This document shows, in pieces, positions 9,383 to 20,156 of a DNA stretch of 64,000 nt. The notes beneath the pieces are model-generated. The model was not told the origin of the DNA. It did no database searches and saw nothing but the letters and a program-made list of their open reading frames with translations. The stretch spans positions 70,205 to 134,204 of the forward strand of contig NZ_JAFFPU010000029.1 in NCBI RefSeq assembly GCF_016919175.1, read 5' to 3'. This stretch comes from Leptospira ainlahdjerensis. Its GTDB lineage: Bacteria; Spirochaetota; Leptospiria; Leptospirales; Leptospiraceae. Within the stretch, counting starts at the first letter, position 1. Each line of letters starts with the position of its first letter. Both the position numbers and the translations under genes were made by a program.

Positions 9383-9995
9383 TTTTATTTCTCTACACAG
9401 CTCATTCGGAATCTAAGATTTTTTCTCAGAATTTAAAAACGATTTCTCCTCGTAAGAAGCAGAGAGGAACAATTTTTTCCCCGCGTTCAAACAAAGTGAA
9501 ACTTCAAAAATGTTCTTTCTATCTCGTTTCGAAGCCGTTAAGAAAGAATGATTTTCTTTCTTAGAAAGCATTTTTCGAAAAGAAAAATAGTTAGCTCGTC
9601 TCTCCTTTTGCTATTAGAAGTGACGTTTTTTGAATTCGTTTCTTAACGAAGTTCCTAAGGAAGAGTCCAAAGAAGCAACCTTTTTCTGCGAGAAGGTATA
9701 TTCTAATTATAGAATACATTTCAATTAAAGAGTGAATTTTATAATTAGAATGGAATGTTGATTTTCCTTTCTAAGAAGAATTGAATTCTTTTTGTCCTTT
9801 GAAATCATCCGATAAATTGAACGCTCTTTTGAATTCGAAGAAATCGGCCGTTGAACGCGGAAACTTGGATGATTCGATCTAAAACCGAAGGTTTACGGGA
9901 AGCGGCTTCGTTCTTTTGTGCTCGGAAAAATGTAGAATTCCAGGGTTCCCGTCCTTGACAGTGACGCTTTCTCTCCCAAGACTGGAGTGAAGTCC
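9383..9995. other. divergent intergenic region before mutL
   Basis: Gene-free, A+T-rich. A perfect palindrome TATTCTA-ATTA-TAGAATA lies at 9699-9716; it could be an operator or overlapping -10 elements. No RNA gene recognised. Confidence 0.5.
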
Positions 9996-11786
9996 ATGGG
10001 AAAAATCAGGGAACTCAGCCCCGAACTCATCAATCAAATCGCAGCGGGCGAAGTTATCGAATCGGCACATTCCGTTGTTAAAGAACTTATGGAAAATTCC
10101 ATGGATGCGGGCGCTACTCAAGTCGACATCGAATCCAAGGACGGCGGACTTTCTCTTTTAAGAATCACAGACAACGGTTTCGGAATCGATCCCGAGGATT
10201 TAGAACCGGCTCTGAAAAGACACGCGACGAGTAAAATCAGAGACTACGGAGATCTGGAGAACGTTTTGAGTTACGGCTTTCGTGGGGAAGCGCTGGCTTC
10301 GATCGCTTCGGTCTCCCGCCTAACGTTGGAAAGCGGGACCAAGGATCAAAAGACCGCTTGGAAAATTCAGTCGATCGGCGGTAAAATTTCAGAGAAGGAA
10401 GAAATTCCCGGCTTTACGGGAACTAAAATTCTCGTGGAAGAATTGTTTTTCAATACTCCGGTCCGTAGAAAATTCTTAAAATCGATTCGTTCCGAAGATA
10501 AAAAAATTCGAGACCGTGTTACGACTCAAGCTTTGGCGAGAGAGGACATTCGTTTTCGTTTGTTCCAAGACGGAAAGGAAGTCTATGTGCTTCCGGCGAG
10601 GGAAAATAAAAAGGATCGAATCATCGACCTTTTTGGTGAAAACTTCCGAGATCATCTTTTGGAAGTGAGTTTAGATCGCGGCGGAATCAAGGCCTTCGGT
10701 TATATCAGCGATCCCGATTTTTATAAGTCCAATCGAACCGGTCAGTTTATCTTTATCAACGGGCGTCCTATCGAAATCAAATATAGTTCCGTGCTCTTAA
10801 AAAAAGCCTATGACGAACTCCTTCCTCCGAACGGACATCCGTATTGTTTTTTATTTTTTGAAATCGATCCTTCTCGAGTCGACGTCAACGTTCATCCCGC
10901 TAAAAAAGAAATTCGTTTTTTAGACGAAGAAGGATTCAACGGATTTTTTTTGACTCTCATTCAAAAGGAACTTCGTTCGAGCACTCCGGTCAGTTTTTTA
11001 GAACTCAAGAAACGTCTCTTAAGGCCTGCGCCCGAATCCTTTAAAAGCAGTTCTTTGTATCAGGCGCATTCTCCTGCCGGATACGGACAAAGTCCTCTTT
11101 TGAGCCGAGATATGTTTGCGGACGTTCCTCGTCAGGAAGGTTTTGATCTGGATCGGATGGGGCCGGGGGCCTCTTTGAACGCTCTGACGGATAACGTTGT
11201 AAAACATTCTTCTTTTATTCCTAAAAAACATTTCGGCGTTTTGTTTGAGACTTTTATTCTCGCGGAAGCGGAAGACGGTTTTTATATCATCGATCAACAT
11301 ACTGCACACGAACGGATTCGTTACGAAGAAGTTTTGAGAAAACTCGAAAAGAAGAATTACGGGATTCAACCGCTTTTGACTCCGATTCGAATCGATGTCT
11401 CCAAACAAGAACAAGAAGACATTTTAAATCGAAGAAAGGAATATGAGGAAGTTGGAATATTCTTGGACGCTTTAGGAGAGGATAGCGTCGTGTTAAGGGA
11501 AATTCCCGCTTATATGGAGCCGGGCCAGGAGAAAGAAATCATTCTCGATTTTTTAAACCGAACCGAAGGAAAAGAATCCAGCGAACCCGAGTTATACGAT
11601 CTTATGGCGAAATGTGTGGCTTGCCGGTCCGCGATCAAAAAGGGGGATCATCTTTCCGATCCGATCCTCGCTGAAATTTTAAATCGATTGAGTTATTGTG
11701 AAAATCCTTCCCGTTGTCCGCACGGAAGACCTACCTTAGTGAAGTTGAGCAGAGATGACCTCGAAAGAATGTTCCACAGAAAATGA
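9996..11786 (+). CDS. mutL: DNA mismatch repair protein MutL (endonuclease type)
   Basis: 596 residues. N-terminal GHKL ATPase: [53 protein letters not shown] and [19 protein letters not shown]. The C-terminal domain has [12 protein letters not shown] (the DQHA-x2-E-x4-E endonuclease motif with A to T), [11 protein letters not shown] and CPHGRPT, so it should nick DNA itself, as in bacteria without MutH. ATG 9996 is chosen over in-frame GTG 9987 because GGAG (9984-9987) is 8 bases upstream of it. The last 32 bases overlap the next gene, so translation is probably coupled. Confidence 0.97.
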   Translation: MGKIRELSPELINQIAAGEVIESAHSVVKELMENSMDAGATQVDIESKDGGLSLLRITDNGFGIDPEDLEPALKRHATSKIRDYGDLENVLSYGFRGEALASIASVSRLTLESGTKDQKTAWKIQSIGGKISEKEEIPGFTGTKILVEELFFNTPVRRKFLKSIRSEDKKIRDRVTTQALAREDIRFRLFQDGKEVYVLPARENKKDRIIDLFGENFRDHLLEVSLDRGGIKAFGYISDPDFYKSNRTGQFIFINGRPIEIKYSSVLLKKAYDELLPPNGHPYCFLFFEIDPSRVDVNVHPAKKEIRFLDEEGFNGFFLTLIQKELRSSTPVSFLELKKRLLRPAPESFKSSSLYQAHSPAGYGQSPLLSRDMFADVPRQEGFDLDRMGPGASLNALTDNVVKHSSFIPKKHFGVLFETFILAEAEDGFYIIDQHTAHERIRYEEVLRKLEKKNYGIQPLLTPIRIDVSKQEQEDILNRRKEYEEVGIFLDALGEDSVVLREIPAYMEPGQEKEIILDFLNRTEGKESSEPELYDLMAKCVACRSAIKKGDHLSDPILAEILNRLSYCENPSRCPHGRPTLVKLSRDDLERMFHRK

Positions 11787-12375
11787 AGAAGTTCCGGATA
11801 AAGAACCGGATCGAGTCGTTCGCAAATTATTCCGCCAAACGTTAGTCGGAATCGTGATTCTCGTTTTGGGAGTTGTGTTCCTCGCGAGAGTTTTCCCCGA
11901 ACCGGTCCTTGCGGTTTCGCAGAAGTTTATCGAAATCACGGGTGTTTTCGGAGTTGGGATCGGAATTCTTCTCGCGGATTCTTTGCACGTTTTTATTCCA
12001 CCCGACGTTTTTTTGATGATCGCGGTCGCCGGAAAATTGAATTCCGTTCTTGTCATCGTTTCGGCTTCGATCGGAAGTCTGATCGGAGGAACGATCTCGT
12101 ATTTAACCGGAAGAATTCTTCTGCCTAAAATCGAAGGTGTTGCGAGTTTTGTAAAAAAACACGAACAAAAACTCGAACACTACCTGCATCGTTACGGATT
12201 TTGGGCAGTGGTTTTGGCGGCTCTGACCCCGCTCCCGTATTCTTGGGTTTCTCTCGCGGCGGGGGCGATGAAAATGAGATATGTTCTCTTTTTTCAGGGT
12301 TGTCTTTTTAGAATTCCTCGGTTTATAGTATTCTATTATCTGATCCAATTCGGTTGGGTCGGAGGCGGAATGTAA
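11755..12375 (+). CDS. VTT/DedA-family membrane protein
   Basis: 206 residues, about five hydrophobic spans. After a charged N-terminus (to ~25), a first membrane helix is followed by the VTT/SNARE-associated core: [34 protein letters not shown] and the C-terminal [30 protein letters not shown] motif. Family members are linked to lipid scramblase/undecaprenyl-phosphate handling and membrane integrity; the function here is not shown. It overlaps mutL by 32 bases and precedes two more overlapping genes. The association with mutL is not explained by known function. Confidence 0.85.
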   Translation: MTSKECSTENEEVPDKEPDRVVRKLFRQTLVGIVILVLGVVFLARVFPEPVLAVSQKFIEITGVFGVGIGILLADSLHVFIPPDVFLMIAVAGKLNSVLVIVSASIGSLIGGTISYLTGRILLPKIEGVASFVKKHEQKLEHYLHRYGFWAVVLAALTPLPYSWVSLAAGAMKMRYVLFFQGCLFRIPRFIVFYYLIQFGWVGGGM

Positions 12376-12413
12376 ACCTTCTGCTCTTTGCAGCAGTCTT
12401 ATGATAAGAAGAA

Positions 12414-12661
12414 TTGATTGCAATTAAGGTCGAATTTTTGGAAACCAACCAGCCTAATTTATTTCCTAAAACAAGAGAAGAGGTCATCCGAGAGAACTTG
12501 GATCTATTCGATCTTCCGATTCGAATTTCTGCGTTGATCGAAAACATTCTCCAAGGAAACATCCGAGAACAATCTCTGGTTTGTTGTCACAGCGCCTGCG
12601 ACGTCTGCAACGCGACGATTAGAACTTGTCTTCGTAAGATTCGAAACGAATTGGAATCCAC

Positions 12662-12665
<4 letters not shown>
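12414..12665 (+). CDS. small Cys-rich protein, unknown function
   Basis: 83 residues from a TTG start, ending in the TTGA overlap with rarA. The N-terminal half is acidic/helical. The C-terminal third carries Cys57, Cys58, His59, Cys62, Cys65 and Cys72 ([16 protein letters not shown]), a spacing suited to zinc or an iron-sulfur cluster; this is inference. No known family recognised. Its 38-base distance from the VTT gene and 4-base overlap with rarA place it in one transcription unit with mutL and rarA. The upstream GATAAGAAG is only a weak ribosome binding site, so coupling may help its translation. Confidence 0.65.
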
Positions 12666-13933
<1,268 letters not shown>

Positions 13934-14104
13934 TTATTTGTCGTAGAGTTCGGGGCGAATTCTAAACTGTTTGCTTGTAGTTTCTAAAAAATTGTTTTTG
14001 GTTTCTTTTTCGTTTTTCTGAGTTTGAAATTCAGCATTCCAATGTTTGGAACTTCTTTTGATCGGCGAGTTCGCTTGTTTTTGTTTTGCTTCTGAATTGA
14101 ACAT
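13934..14104 (-). CDS. 56-residue small protein with perfect Shine-Dalgarno
   Basis: ATG at 14104 preceded by AAGGAGGA (14108-14115), the best ribosome binding site in the window; 56 codons then TAA. The product is very polar: MFNSEAKQKQANSPIKRSSK start, Lys/Asn/Gln-rich middle and RIRPELYDK end, no membrane segment or cysteine. It is probably unstructured or nucleic-acid/protein binding. Its stop codon directly abuts the rarA stop (13931-13933), a tail-to-tail arrangement without spare bases. No family recognised. A CCCTTT-TTTT-AAAGGG hairpin lies upstream at 14175-14190. Confidence 0.65.
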   Translation of the reverse strand: MFNSEAKQKQANSPIKRSSKHWNAEFQTQKNEKETKNNFLETTSKQFRIRPELYDK

Positions 14105-14622
14105 GTTTCCTCCTTTCGAAGATAAGACCTTTTAGGTTTAGTATTCGTTTCGTGTAGTTTTAGAAAATTCTAAACCCTTTTTTTAAAGGGAGAATTGCGT
14201 TTCGGTTACAAATTCGTTGTGTTCTTTGGCGCGGAGCCGTATCTTGAGATTTTTTCATTCTTTGTTTCAAAAGTTGAGGCTAAGATTGTTCAAAACGGAG
14301 TTCTCATGCGGTCTCGTTTTGAATCTCTGATCTTCCGCATTCTTATTTCTGAATTCTTCCGGAACTTGTTTTATCTCCACTCGCTCATTGAGAAGCGATT
14401 CGGTTCCCGACTGAAGCGGGTGAGGATTTTTGTCGGAGTTCCAACGAAAGAGACGAGGAGCTTTGTGCTTGCAAAAAGTGTAATTCTGTGATAGAGGAAA
14501 GTCTTCCGGAATTTTCCGCCACCCACCCCTCCACCCGAGATTTGGGCGGGGCGCGCGACCTTCACGAAAAGATTGTCGGAGTTACGACAGATCTCTCCAA
14601 GTATTCAAAAATTATGAAATTC
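14105..14622. other. gene-free stretch with repeat copy B
   Basis: Upstream region of the small gene, then a gene-free stretch. Open frames here lack ribosome binding sites and protein-like composition. The right part is the GC-rich repeat copy B. Confidence 0.6.
14432..14588 (+). repeat. GC-rich intergenic repeat, copy B
   Basis: Runs from GTCGGAGTTCCAAC to GTCGGAGTTACGAC. It includes TGCTTGCAAAA, TCTGTGATAGAGGAAA, the core CCGCCACCCACCCCTCCACC and GGGCGGGGCGCGCGA. It lies just beyond the 3' end of hisC. Confidence 0.85.
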
Positions 14623-15726
14623 TTATATAAATTCCTCTTTGAGAGCTTCGATGACTCTCTCGTTTTGTTCAGGTCTTCCGATCGTGATTCGAAGTGCATT
14701 GAGTTCGTAACTTTTTAAATCTCTTAGAATCAATCCTTTTCTCAAAAGAGATTGGGTGATTTCTGTAGAGGATTTTCCGTTTTTTCTTGCAAATAATGTG
14801 ATGAAGTTTGCAAAAGAATCTATAAATTCTATACTCTGCTCTTTTGCAAAATCCTCGTACCGTTTCATTTCTTCCAGATTGATTCGGAGATAATTTTCGA
14901 CGTGATCTTCGTTTTTCAGGGCTTCGGTTGCCGCGAGCGCGGAAAGATTTGCGACGCTAAACGGTGGACGCATCTTGTAGATATTTTGGATCAACTCGGC
15001 GTTCCCGATTCCGTATCCGATTCTCATTCCTCCTAGTCCGTAAACTTTGGAAAAGGTGCCCGTATAAAAAACGTTCGGAAAAAGATCCGTAACTTCCTTT
15101 GCGGGAATGAATTTTTCAGGATCTTTCCGTTCCCCGAATTCCATATAAGCCGCATCGATGACGACTAACGTATCAGGGGATAGTTGTTTTAAGAATTCAT
15201 AAACTTCCGATTTGGAAAGCGCATCTCCGACCGGATTGGACGGAGTGCATAAAAACAAAATTTTAGGTTTTACAACCCTCGCTAAATCTAAGAATGCATT
15301 TAAGTCGTGCGGAACGGATTCGGTCGAGTGGATCTTTGCTCCGCACTGGAGCGCGTAGATCCTATACATCGCAAACGTGATCCGATTTATGAGAATCGAA
15401 TCTCCCGGCGCTAAAACACATCTGCACGCAAAATCCAAAACCTGATCGCTTCCGTTTCCGGGAATGATCCTTTCGGGAGAAACTTCGAATTTTTTTGCGA
15501 GCGCGTTTTTTAAATCCAGGTAAGAATCGTCCGGATACTGGGACATTTTTGGCGCGAAGTTTCGAACCGCTTCGATGACGGTTGGAGAACAACCGAACGG
15601 GTTTTCATTCGATCCTAGTTTGATCACCTTTTCGGGGTCGATCCCGAATTCGCGAACCACGAGTTCTATCGGCTTTCCCGCTTCGTAACTTTTGAGAGAA
15701 TTGAGTATCGGTTGAAACTGGACCAT
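14623..15726 (-). CDS. hisC: histidinol-phosphate aminotransferase
   Basis: 367 residues, class II PLP aminotransferase converting imidazole-acetol phosphate to histidinol phosphate with glutamate. Family marks: [13 protein letters not shown], the [10 protein letters not shown] loop, [19 protein letters not shown], and [15 protein letters not shown] with the PLP lysine and phosphate-binding arginine. The C-terminal [17 protein letters not shown] is typical. Two adjacent ATGs exist (15729, 15726); GGGAG leaves only one base before the first and four before the second, so 15726 is preferred. No other his genes are nearby. Confidence 0.95.
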   Translation of the reverse strand: MVQFQPILNSLKSYEAGKPIELVVREFGIDPEKVIKLGSNENPFGCSPTVIEAVRNFAPKMSQYPDDSYLDLKNALAKKFEVSPERIIPGNGSDQVLDFACRCVLAPGDSILINRITFAMYRIYALQCGAKIHSTESVPHDLNAFLDLARVVKPKILFLCTPSNPVGDALSKSEVYEFLKQLSPDTLVVIDAAYMEFGERKDPEKFIPAKEVTDLFPNVFYTGTFSKVYGLGGMRIGYGIGNAELIQNIYKMRPPFSVANLSALAATEALKNEDHVENYLRINLEEMKRYEDFAKEQSIEFIDSFANFITLFARKNGKSSTEITQSLLRKGLILRDLKSYELNALRITIGRPEQNERVIEALKEEFI

Positions 15727-15878
15727 CATCTCCCATACTTCTGAGTCCGAAAAAATTTGGGAATCGATTTAAGAACATTTTTCCAGGGCTTTCGAAAAAA
15801 GATTTTGTCTCGTTGGGTTTTTTAAATTTCTTCCCTCTAATCCTTACAGGTTCGCCGAATAAAAAATCTGGAAAAGAA

Positions 15879-16049
15879 ATGAAAGATACGCAGTTAGAAC
15901 AAGAACTCCTGGAAGCGAAAATGCCGACCTCCTACGACCTAAAAAACGGCGAAGCTCTGCTTCAAGATATTCTAAGATCCTTTGAAAGTTTTGATCGTGC
16001 GTTAGGAAACACCGTAAAAGAGCTTTTTCCTCTGGACGAAATTAAGTAG
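15879..16049 (+). CDS. 56-residue small conserved-looking protein, unknown function
   Basis: ATG 15879 with GGAAAAG just upstream; the frame is open back to TTG 15813 but the region before the ATG is non-protein-like. The product is acidic and helical (LEQELLEAKMPTSYDLKNGE, then LLQDILRSFESFDRALGNTV) without membrane segments. Its end overlaps the M48 protease gene on the other strand by 8 bases. Divergent from hisC. Function unknown; codon use and ribosome binding site make it likely real. Confidence 0.6.
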   Translation: MKDTQLEQELLEAKMPTSYDLKNGEALLQDILRSFESFDRALGNTVKELFPLDEIK

Positions 16050-17199
16050 ATTCGGAGCAACTTTCCCGAATCTTTTTCCAGTTTTGTAATTGGATTCCTT
16101 TTGTTTTCGTTTTTATTCGTTTTGAAAAATCCTTCGCCTTTTGAATCCGGGCTTGATTGTCGGGATGTGTGCTAAACCAATCTAAAATTTTCTCCGGGTC
16201 CCATTTTTTCCCTTCCTCATCGGAATGTTTTTGATTCTTATTTTTTTTGTCCGATCTGATTTTCGTTTCTTCTCTTTCAAAAAAATCGATAAAACCCTGT
16301 ACTCCCACTTCCGACTTTTTAAGAGTTTCAAACGCGTTCTCGTCGGCTTCTTCTTCGAATTCTCTCGAGTATCTTAGAATCGTGAGCGTATTGATGATTT
16401 CGGTGATCGTTTCCAAGGAGCCGATATCTTCAAAGCCGAGCCCGATCGCGAGTTTGATGACGATCGAAATTCCCAAAAGACGAATGACTTGTCTGATCCC
16501 GTGTCTTTGTTCTATGTGAGAAATTTCATGGGCGAGGATCGCCGCGATTTCCTCCGGGGTTTCGGATTCTCGGATCAGGCCGGAAAGAATATAAATTTTC
16601 CCTCCCGGAAGAGCAAATGCGTTTATATCATCACTTCTTAATATTCGAATTTCATACCGGTCTTTTCTTTTATTCGGAAGAATTGTTCTATAAATTTTTT
16701 CCACGCCGTATTTGAGTTTTCGGTTTTTACATTCGGAATAGCCGGCTTCGAATCGTTCGCCAATCAGATTTCCCAGAGATTTGTCCGCAGATTCCGGAAC
16801 AAAGATATAAAGTCGATCGAGTTTTGTAAAAAGAAGCAGAACGATCCCGAACGCGAGAATACCCGCTATCAAAATCTGATACAAATTCGGAAGTTGTAGG
16901 AATCTAGAAATCAAACCGCCGGGACCGTCACCGAACGTCCTACTTCTGTTCTTTTTGATCCGTGCGGCTTTATCTTCGGATTCGAACGTTAGAATCAGAT
17001 CGGATCCGTCTTCGTTCGGATTTTTTAGTTCCAGTCGGTATTCGTTTCCCAGCTTCTCAAGGGATTGAATTTGTGTATAAGAAAAATGGAATGTCTTTGG
17101 AGTTGAATCGCCGGATTCAAAAATCAAACCGGTTTCTTCGGAAGTTAGATCCCCAGAAACCGGAATCGCGGATTTTCCGTCGTAATAAAAATCCGGCAT
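16042..17199 (-). CDS. M48-family zinc metalloprotease with membrane anchor
   Basis: 385 residues. Residues 1-95 form a small N-terminal domain of unknown type, a single transmembrane helix spans ~108-125, and the M48 domain follows: LAHEISHIEQRHG with zinc ligands His224 and His228, and FEEEADENAFE providing the third ligand. FALPGGKIYILSGLI is the usual strand before the active site. The catalytic domain is probably outside the cytoplasmic membrane and acts in protein quality control, as for BepA/HtpX relatives. It starts 5 bases after the YjgN-like membrane gene, so the two form an operon and may act together. Confidence 0.92.
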   Translation of the reverse strand: MPDFYYDGKSAIPVSGDLTSEETGLIFESGDSTPKTFHFSYTQIQSLEKLGNEYRLELKNPNEDGSDLILTFESEDKAARIKKNRSRTFGDGPGGLISRFLQLPNLYQILIAGILAFGIVLLLFTKLDRLYIFVPESADKSLGNLIGERFEAGYSECKNRKLKYGVEKIYRTILPNKRKDRYEIRILRSDDINAFALPGGKIYILSGLIRESETPEEIAAILAHEISHIEQRHGIRQVIRLLGISIVIKLAIGLGFEDIGSLETITEIINTLTILRYSREFEEEADENAFETLKKSEVGVQGFIDFFEREETKIRSDKKNKNQKHSDEEGKKWDPEKILDWFSTHPDNQARIQKAKDFSKRIKTKTKGIQLQNWKKIRESCSEST

Positions 17200-17204
17200 C
17201 CTTT

Positions 17205-18164
17205 TTAATTGCCGAAAATACTGCCGATTGCCTCGCTCGCCTCGGAAAGACCGTCAGCCAACGCGCTCGCGTTCGGATCTTTTATGCTCTGAATGGAGGA
17301 CAAATCGGGGGCGGATTCCAAATATAAAGAATCGGTCAGGATTCTTAAACCTCGAAGATAAGCCCAAGGAACGCCGATCCCAAGCGTAAAAAATACCAGG
17401 ACGATAGAGATTAGCCCGTTTATAAAAACGGTCCCACCTTTGAGTTCCGATCGAAAGGGGATTCCCTGAAACTTCGTGTGATTCCAGATGTAGTTATGAA
17501 CGTTTGCGTGAAACCAAAATAAATAGATCCCGGCGGTCAAAGGAGTCAGGAATATTCCTTTAAGATAGATAAAGAACAGATCCTTTCCGTTTCCGTCGTA
17601 TTGAAAGTTCGCGTTTCCTAAGTGAGATTTTTCAATATAAAATTTTTCCATACGATTGATAAACCAGGCGGAATAGATCCCGAGGGTTACCGCGGATAGA
17701 AGCGCGCTTGGAATAAAAATTCGAATCAGTTCCTCCACCCTTCCGCTAAATCGAAATCTAATATTGTTAAACGAAGTTCTACCCAAAAAATATCTTCTGG
17801 ATCCGATTACGACATATGGAATGATGCATAAAAGTCCCATATAAAGCGCGATCGTTACGATCACCTTCGCCCAGATTCCTAAAAGGGAAGCTAAGAAGTA
17901 AATTCCTCCCGCGACAAGGGCTCCTAAAATAATAAGTCCCAATCCTTTTATAAAACCGAGGAAATTTTCCTTACCGGTACCATGATAATCGAATCTTTGG
18001 CCTTGAAAGAGGACGTGTCTGTGGACAAATTTCTGAGTATTCACCTTTGCCCAAAAATAATAAACACCGAACGTGATAAGAGTGAAAAAAATGTTCTTTA
18101 GATAGATTAAGAAAAGATCTTCTCCTTTTGCATCGATCGAGAATTTCTGATTTTCATTCTGCAT
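17205..18164 (-). CDS. YjgN/DUF898-family multi-spanning membrane protein
   Basis: 319 residues built of two similar halves, each with the YjgN mark: GVYYFWAKVNTQKFVHRH plus GQRFDYHGTGKENFLGFIKG in the first, and GIYSAWFINRMEKF plus ANFQYDGNGKDLFFIYLKG in the second, followed by a partial third (GIYLFWFHANVHNYIWNHTKFQG). About eight membrane spans. Start: AGGAG (18171-18175) leaves no spacer before ATG 18170 but six bases before ATG 18164, which is therefore chosen. First gene of a two-gene operon with the M48 protease. Function unknown in the family. Confidence 0.88.
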   Translation of the reverse strand: MQNENQKFSIDAKGEDLFLIYLKNIFFTLITFGVYYFWAKVNTQKFVHRHVLFQGQRFDYHGTGKENFLGFIKGLGLIILGALVAGGIYFLASLLGIWAKVIVTIALYMGLLCIIPYVVIGSRRYFLGRTSFNNIRFRFSGRVEELIRIFIPSALLSAVTLGIYSAWFINRMEKFYIEKSHLGNANFQYDGNGKDLFFIYLKGIFLTPLTAGIYLFWFHANVHNYIWNHTKFQGIPFRSELKGGTVFINGLISIVLVFFTLGIGVPWAYLRGLRILTDSLYLESAPDLSSIQSIKDPNASALADGLSEASEAIGSIFGN

Positions 18165-18244
18165 TTCCATCTCCTGAGATTGTAAGTAGGAAAAATTTTA
18201 AAAGTACTGATCGATCAAGTTAGAGAGGATTACGATTCGTTCAA

Positions 18245-18267
18245 GAAAAAAATTTCCAAAGGAATTT
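18245..18267 (-). terminator. probable terminator after the ferredoxin-cyclase gene
   Basis: On the minus strand AAATTCC-TTT-GGAAATT (one mismatch) runs into a T tract, directly after the stop codon at 18268-18270. Confidence 0.5.
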
Positions 18268-19878
18268 TTAAAGTGTGAGCTTTCTATAGGTTTGTGTAAA
18301 ATCTTCGAAAAACTTATTCTGATTGAGAGCGTATTCCAAAACGAGAGCCCTTGATTCGTCGTTTTTTAATAACTCCCTATCGTTTGGAATCAAAAGCGGG
18401 CCTTCGAGTCCGGCCTTTAATAGGACATGGAAGTAGCTGTTATCGAAATAATAAGGATTGGCGGTGAAGGATTCCGCGCCTAACCATCCGATCGTTCTTG
18501 CTCCGGAGATTGTAACTAGGTCCTGTATGTTCAGATTCATCTTTCCCAAACAAGGCAACTGATCCTTTTGAGTCATCATTCCCAAAGGAAGAATCTGTTG
18601 AATAATACCAAAGGATTTGTCTTCTCTTCCCGGTTCGACCGTAATCCTCGGTCCTCCCGATTTTTCGAGAGAAACCACTCCAGCTAACGCTAGAAAGTCG
18701 GCGAGAGAATAGGAGCTTCCGTTTTTTTGCGAAAAATTTTCCTTCGCCTCGATCAGTCGATCCAGGTTGGCTGCGATATCCTGGTTTTCCGGAAGAGATC
18801 GAAAGTTCTCGAAATGAGCTGCTGCACCGAGCCCCAACCAGTTTTCTTTTTCGTCAAAAAGACAGGCGAGATGATAGACTAACTTTAACCAACTTCCAGT
18901 CTCCCTCACAAGGATGATCTTTCGAAGATAATCTTTTGCTTCTTCCCAAGTATTGAGACTCGCTTTTTTTAGGATCTCTTGGATCTCGTAGAGTTTGTAA
19001 TCTCCGGTTTTTCCTTTGAGCTTTGTCGAAAAAACCCTTCCTTTACGAACGCGGCTGTGAACCTGCTCGTAAAACGATTCCGATATGAGGACGGTCGCTC
19101 CTGCCTTTTTTGTCTTAGACTCGATTCTGCTCGCCATGTTTACCGAATCTCCGATTGCGGTAAAAGACATGTTAGCAGGATGGCCGAGTTGTCCTAATAT
19201 GCAGCTTCCATAATGTATCCCCACGCCGATTCGGAAGTTTATATGGAAATGCGACTTTAGATATTCGTTGAGGGAATAGAGTTCGAGTTCCATTTCTTTA
19301 GCCGCCCGTAAAGCGCCGATACAAATTTCTTCCGGAGAACCTCCGTCCACTCCGAAAAGCGCCATAAGTCCGTCGCCAATGTATTTGTCGATCTTGCCGC
19401 CGTGTTTTAATACGATGTCTCCCATTTTGTAAAAATAGCGGTTGAGAATGTGAATTACGTCGTAAGGAAGATGAGATTCCGAAAAACTAGTGAAGTCTCG
19501 AATGTCGCTAAAAAGGATCGCGATTTCCTTTTCTTCACCGGAGATTGTCGCTGAACCTGGGATCGTTAGGTTGTAGTCTTCTTCGTCTAAAACGATTCTT
19601 CGAACTCGTACGTCTCCCGTAACCTTTGCTTGACACGCAAGCCGTACAGCCTCAGGAAAACCTTTCTTTTGCGACAGATCCTTTTCTTTTTGTTGAGGTT
19701 CGGATAAATTGGAAGAATTTTCCAAAACTAAGACACGACAAGTGGAACACCTTGCATTTCCTCCGCAAGCGTGTGTATGAGGAATTCCGTGGGCTAAGCT
19801 AATTTCCAACAGACTCTGAGGTGGGGAATCTTCGGATAAACTAATTTCTCTTTCGTTTTCAAAATTAACAAGAATCAT
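18268..19878 (-). CDS. ferredoxin-domain class III adenylate cyclase
   Basis: 536 residues, soluble. Residues 1-95 are a plant-type [2Fe-2S] ferredoxin domain with cluster cysteines 38, 44, 47 and 82 ([10 protein letters not shown] ... ACQA). Residues ~115-300 are a class III cyclase: [11 protein letters not shown] and [11 protein letters not shown] give the two metal aspartates (125, 169), TAIGDSVN the purine-selecting aspartate, and NMASRIE the transition-state Asn and Arg. The last ~200 residues are helical with no family recognised, perhaps a TPR-like or regulatory domain. Redox or oxygen control of cAMP synthesis is an inference from the fusion. Monocistronic. Confidence 0.92.
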   Translation of the reverse strand: MILVNFENEREISLSEDSPPQSLLEISLAHGIPHTHACGGNARCSTCRVLVLENSSNLSEPQQKEKDLSQKKGFPEAVRLACQAKVTGDVRVRRIVLDEEDYNLTIPGSATISGEEKEIAILFSDIRDFTSFSESHLPYDVIHILNRYFYKMGDIVLKHGGKIDKYIGDGLMALFGVDGGSPEEICIGALRAAKEMELELYSLNEYLKSHFHINFRIGVGIHYGSCILGQLGHPANMSFTAIGDSVNMASRIESKTKKAGATVLISESFYEQVHSRVRKGRVFSTKLKGKTGDYKLYEIQEILKKASLNTWEEAKDYLRKIILVRETGSWLKLVYHLACLFDEKENWLGLGAAAHFENFRSLPENQDIAANLDRLIEAKENFSQKNGSSYSLADFLALAGVVSLEKSGGPRITVEPGREDKSFGIIQQILPLGMMTQKDQLPCLGKMNLNIQDLVTISGARTIGWLGAESFTANPYYFDNSYFHVLLKAGLEGPLLIPNDRELLKNDESRALVLEYALNQNKFFEDFTQTYRKLTL

Positions 19879-20121
19879 TAAAACCTTCCAGATTTCATAA
19901 GAATATAAAAAAATAATTGGCGTTCTACGGGGAAGGCTATAATTGCGGACCCGGTTGTCAAATATAAGAACTTTGATCGTCGGGTTTGTATCTTCGGCAT
20001 TAAAAACTAACGCGAGTTAGAAAAAGACGGATGTTTACTTCCGCTTTTTAAAATATATTCTGCGAAAGACGAAAATTGATTTTTGGAAATAAATTTCCGA
20101 CACGTTGATTCGATCGTATCG

Positions 20122-20127
20122 TATAAT
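20122..20127 (+). promoter_or_regulatory. candidate -10 box for the receiver-EAL gene
   Basis: TATAAT 29 bases before the start codon at 20157. No clear -35. GGAAATAAATTTCC (20085-20098) lies just upstream. Confidence 0.4.
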
Positions 20128-20156
20128 GTAAAACAAAACACTGTTTAGGATCACGA

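Noticed and set aside
14195..14491. 98-codon plus-strand frame
   Set aside because: It starts without a ribosome binding site and ends inside repeat copy B.
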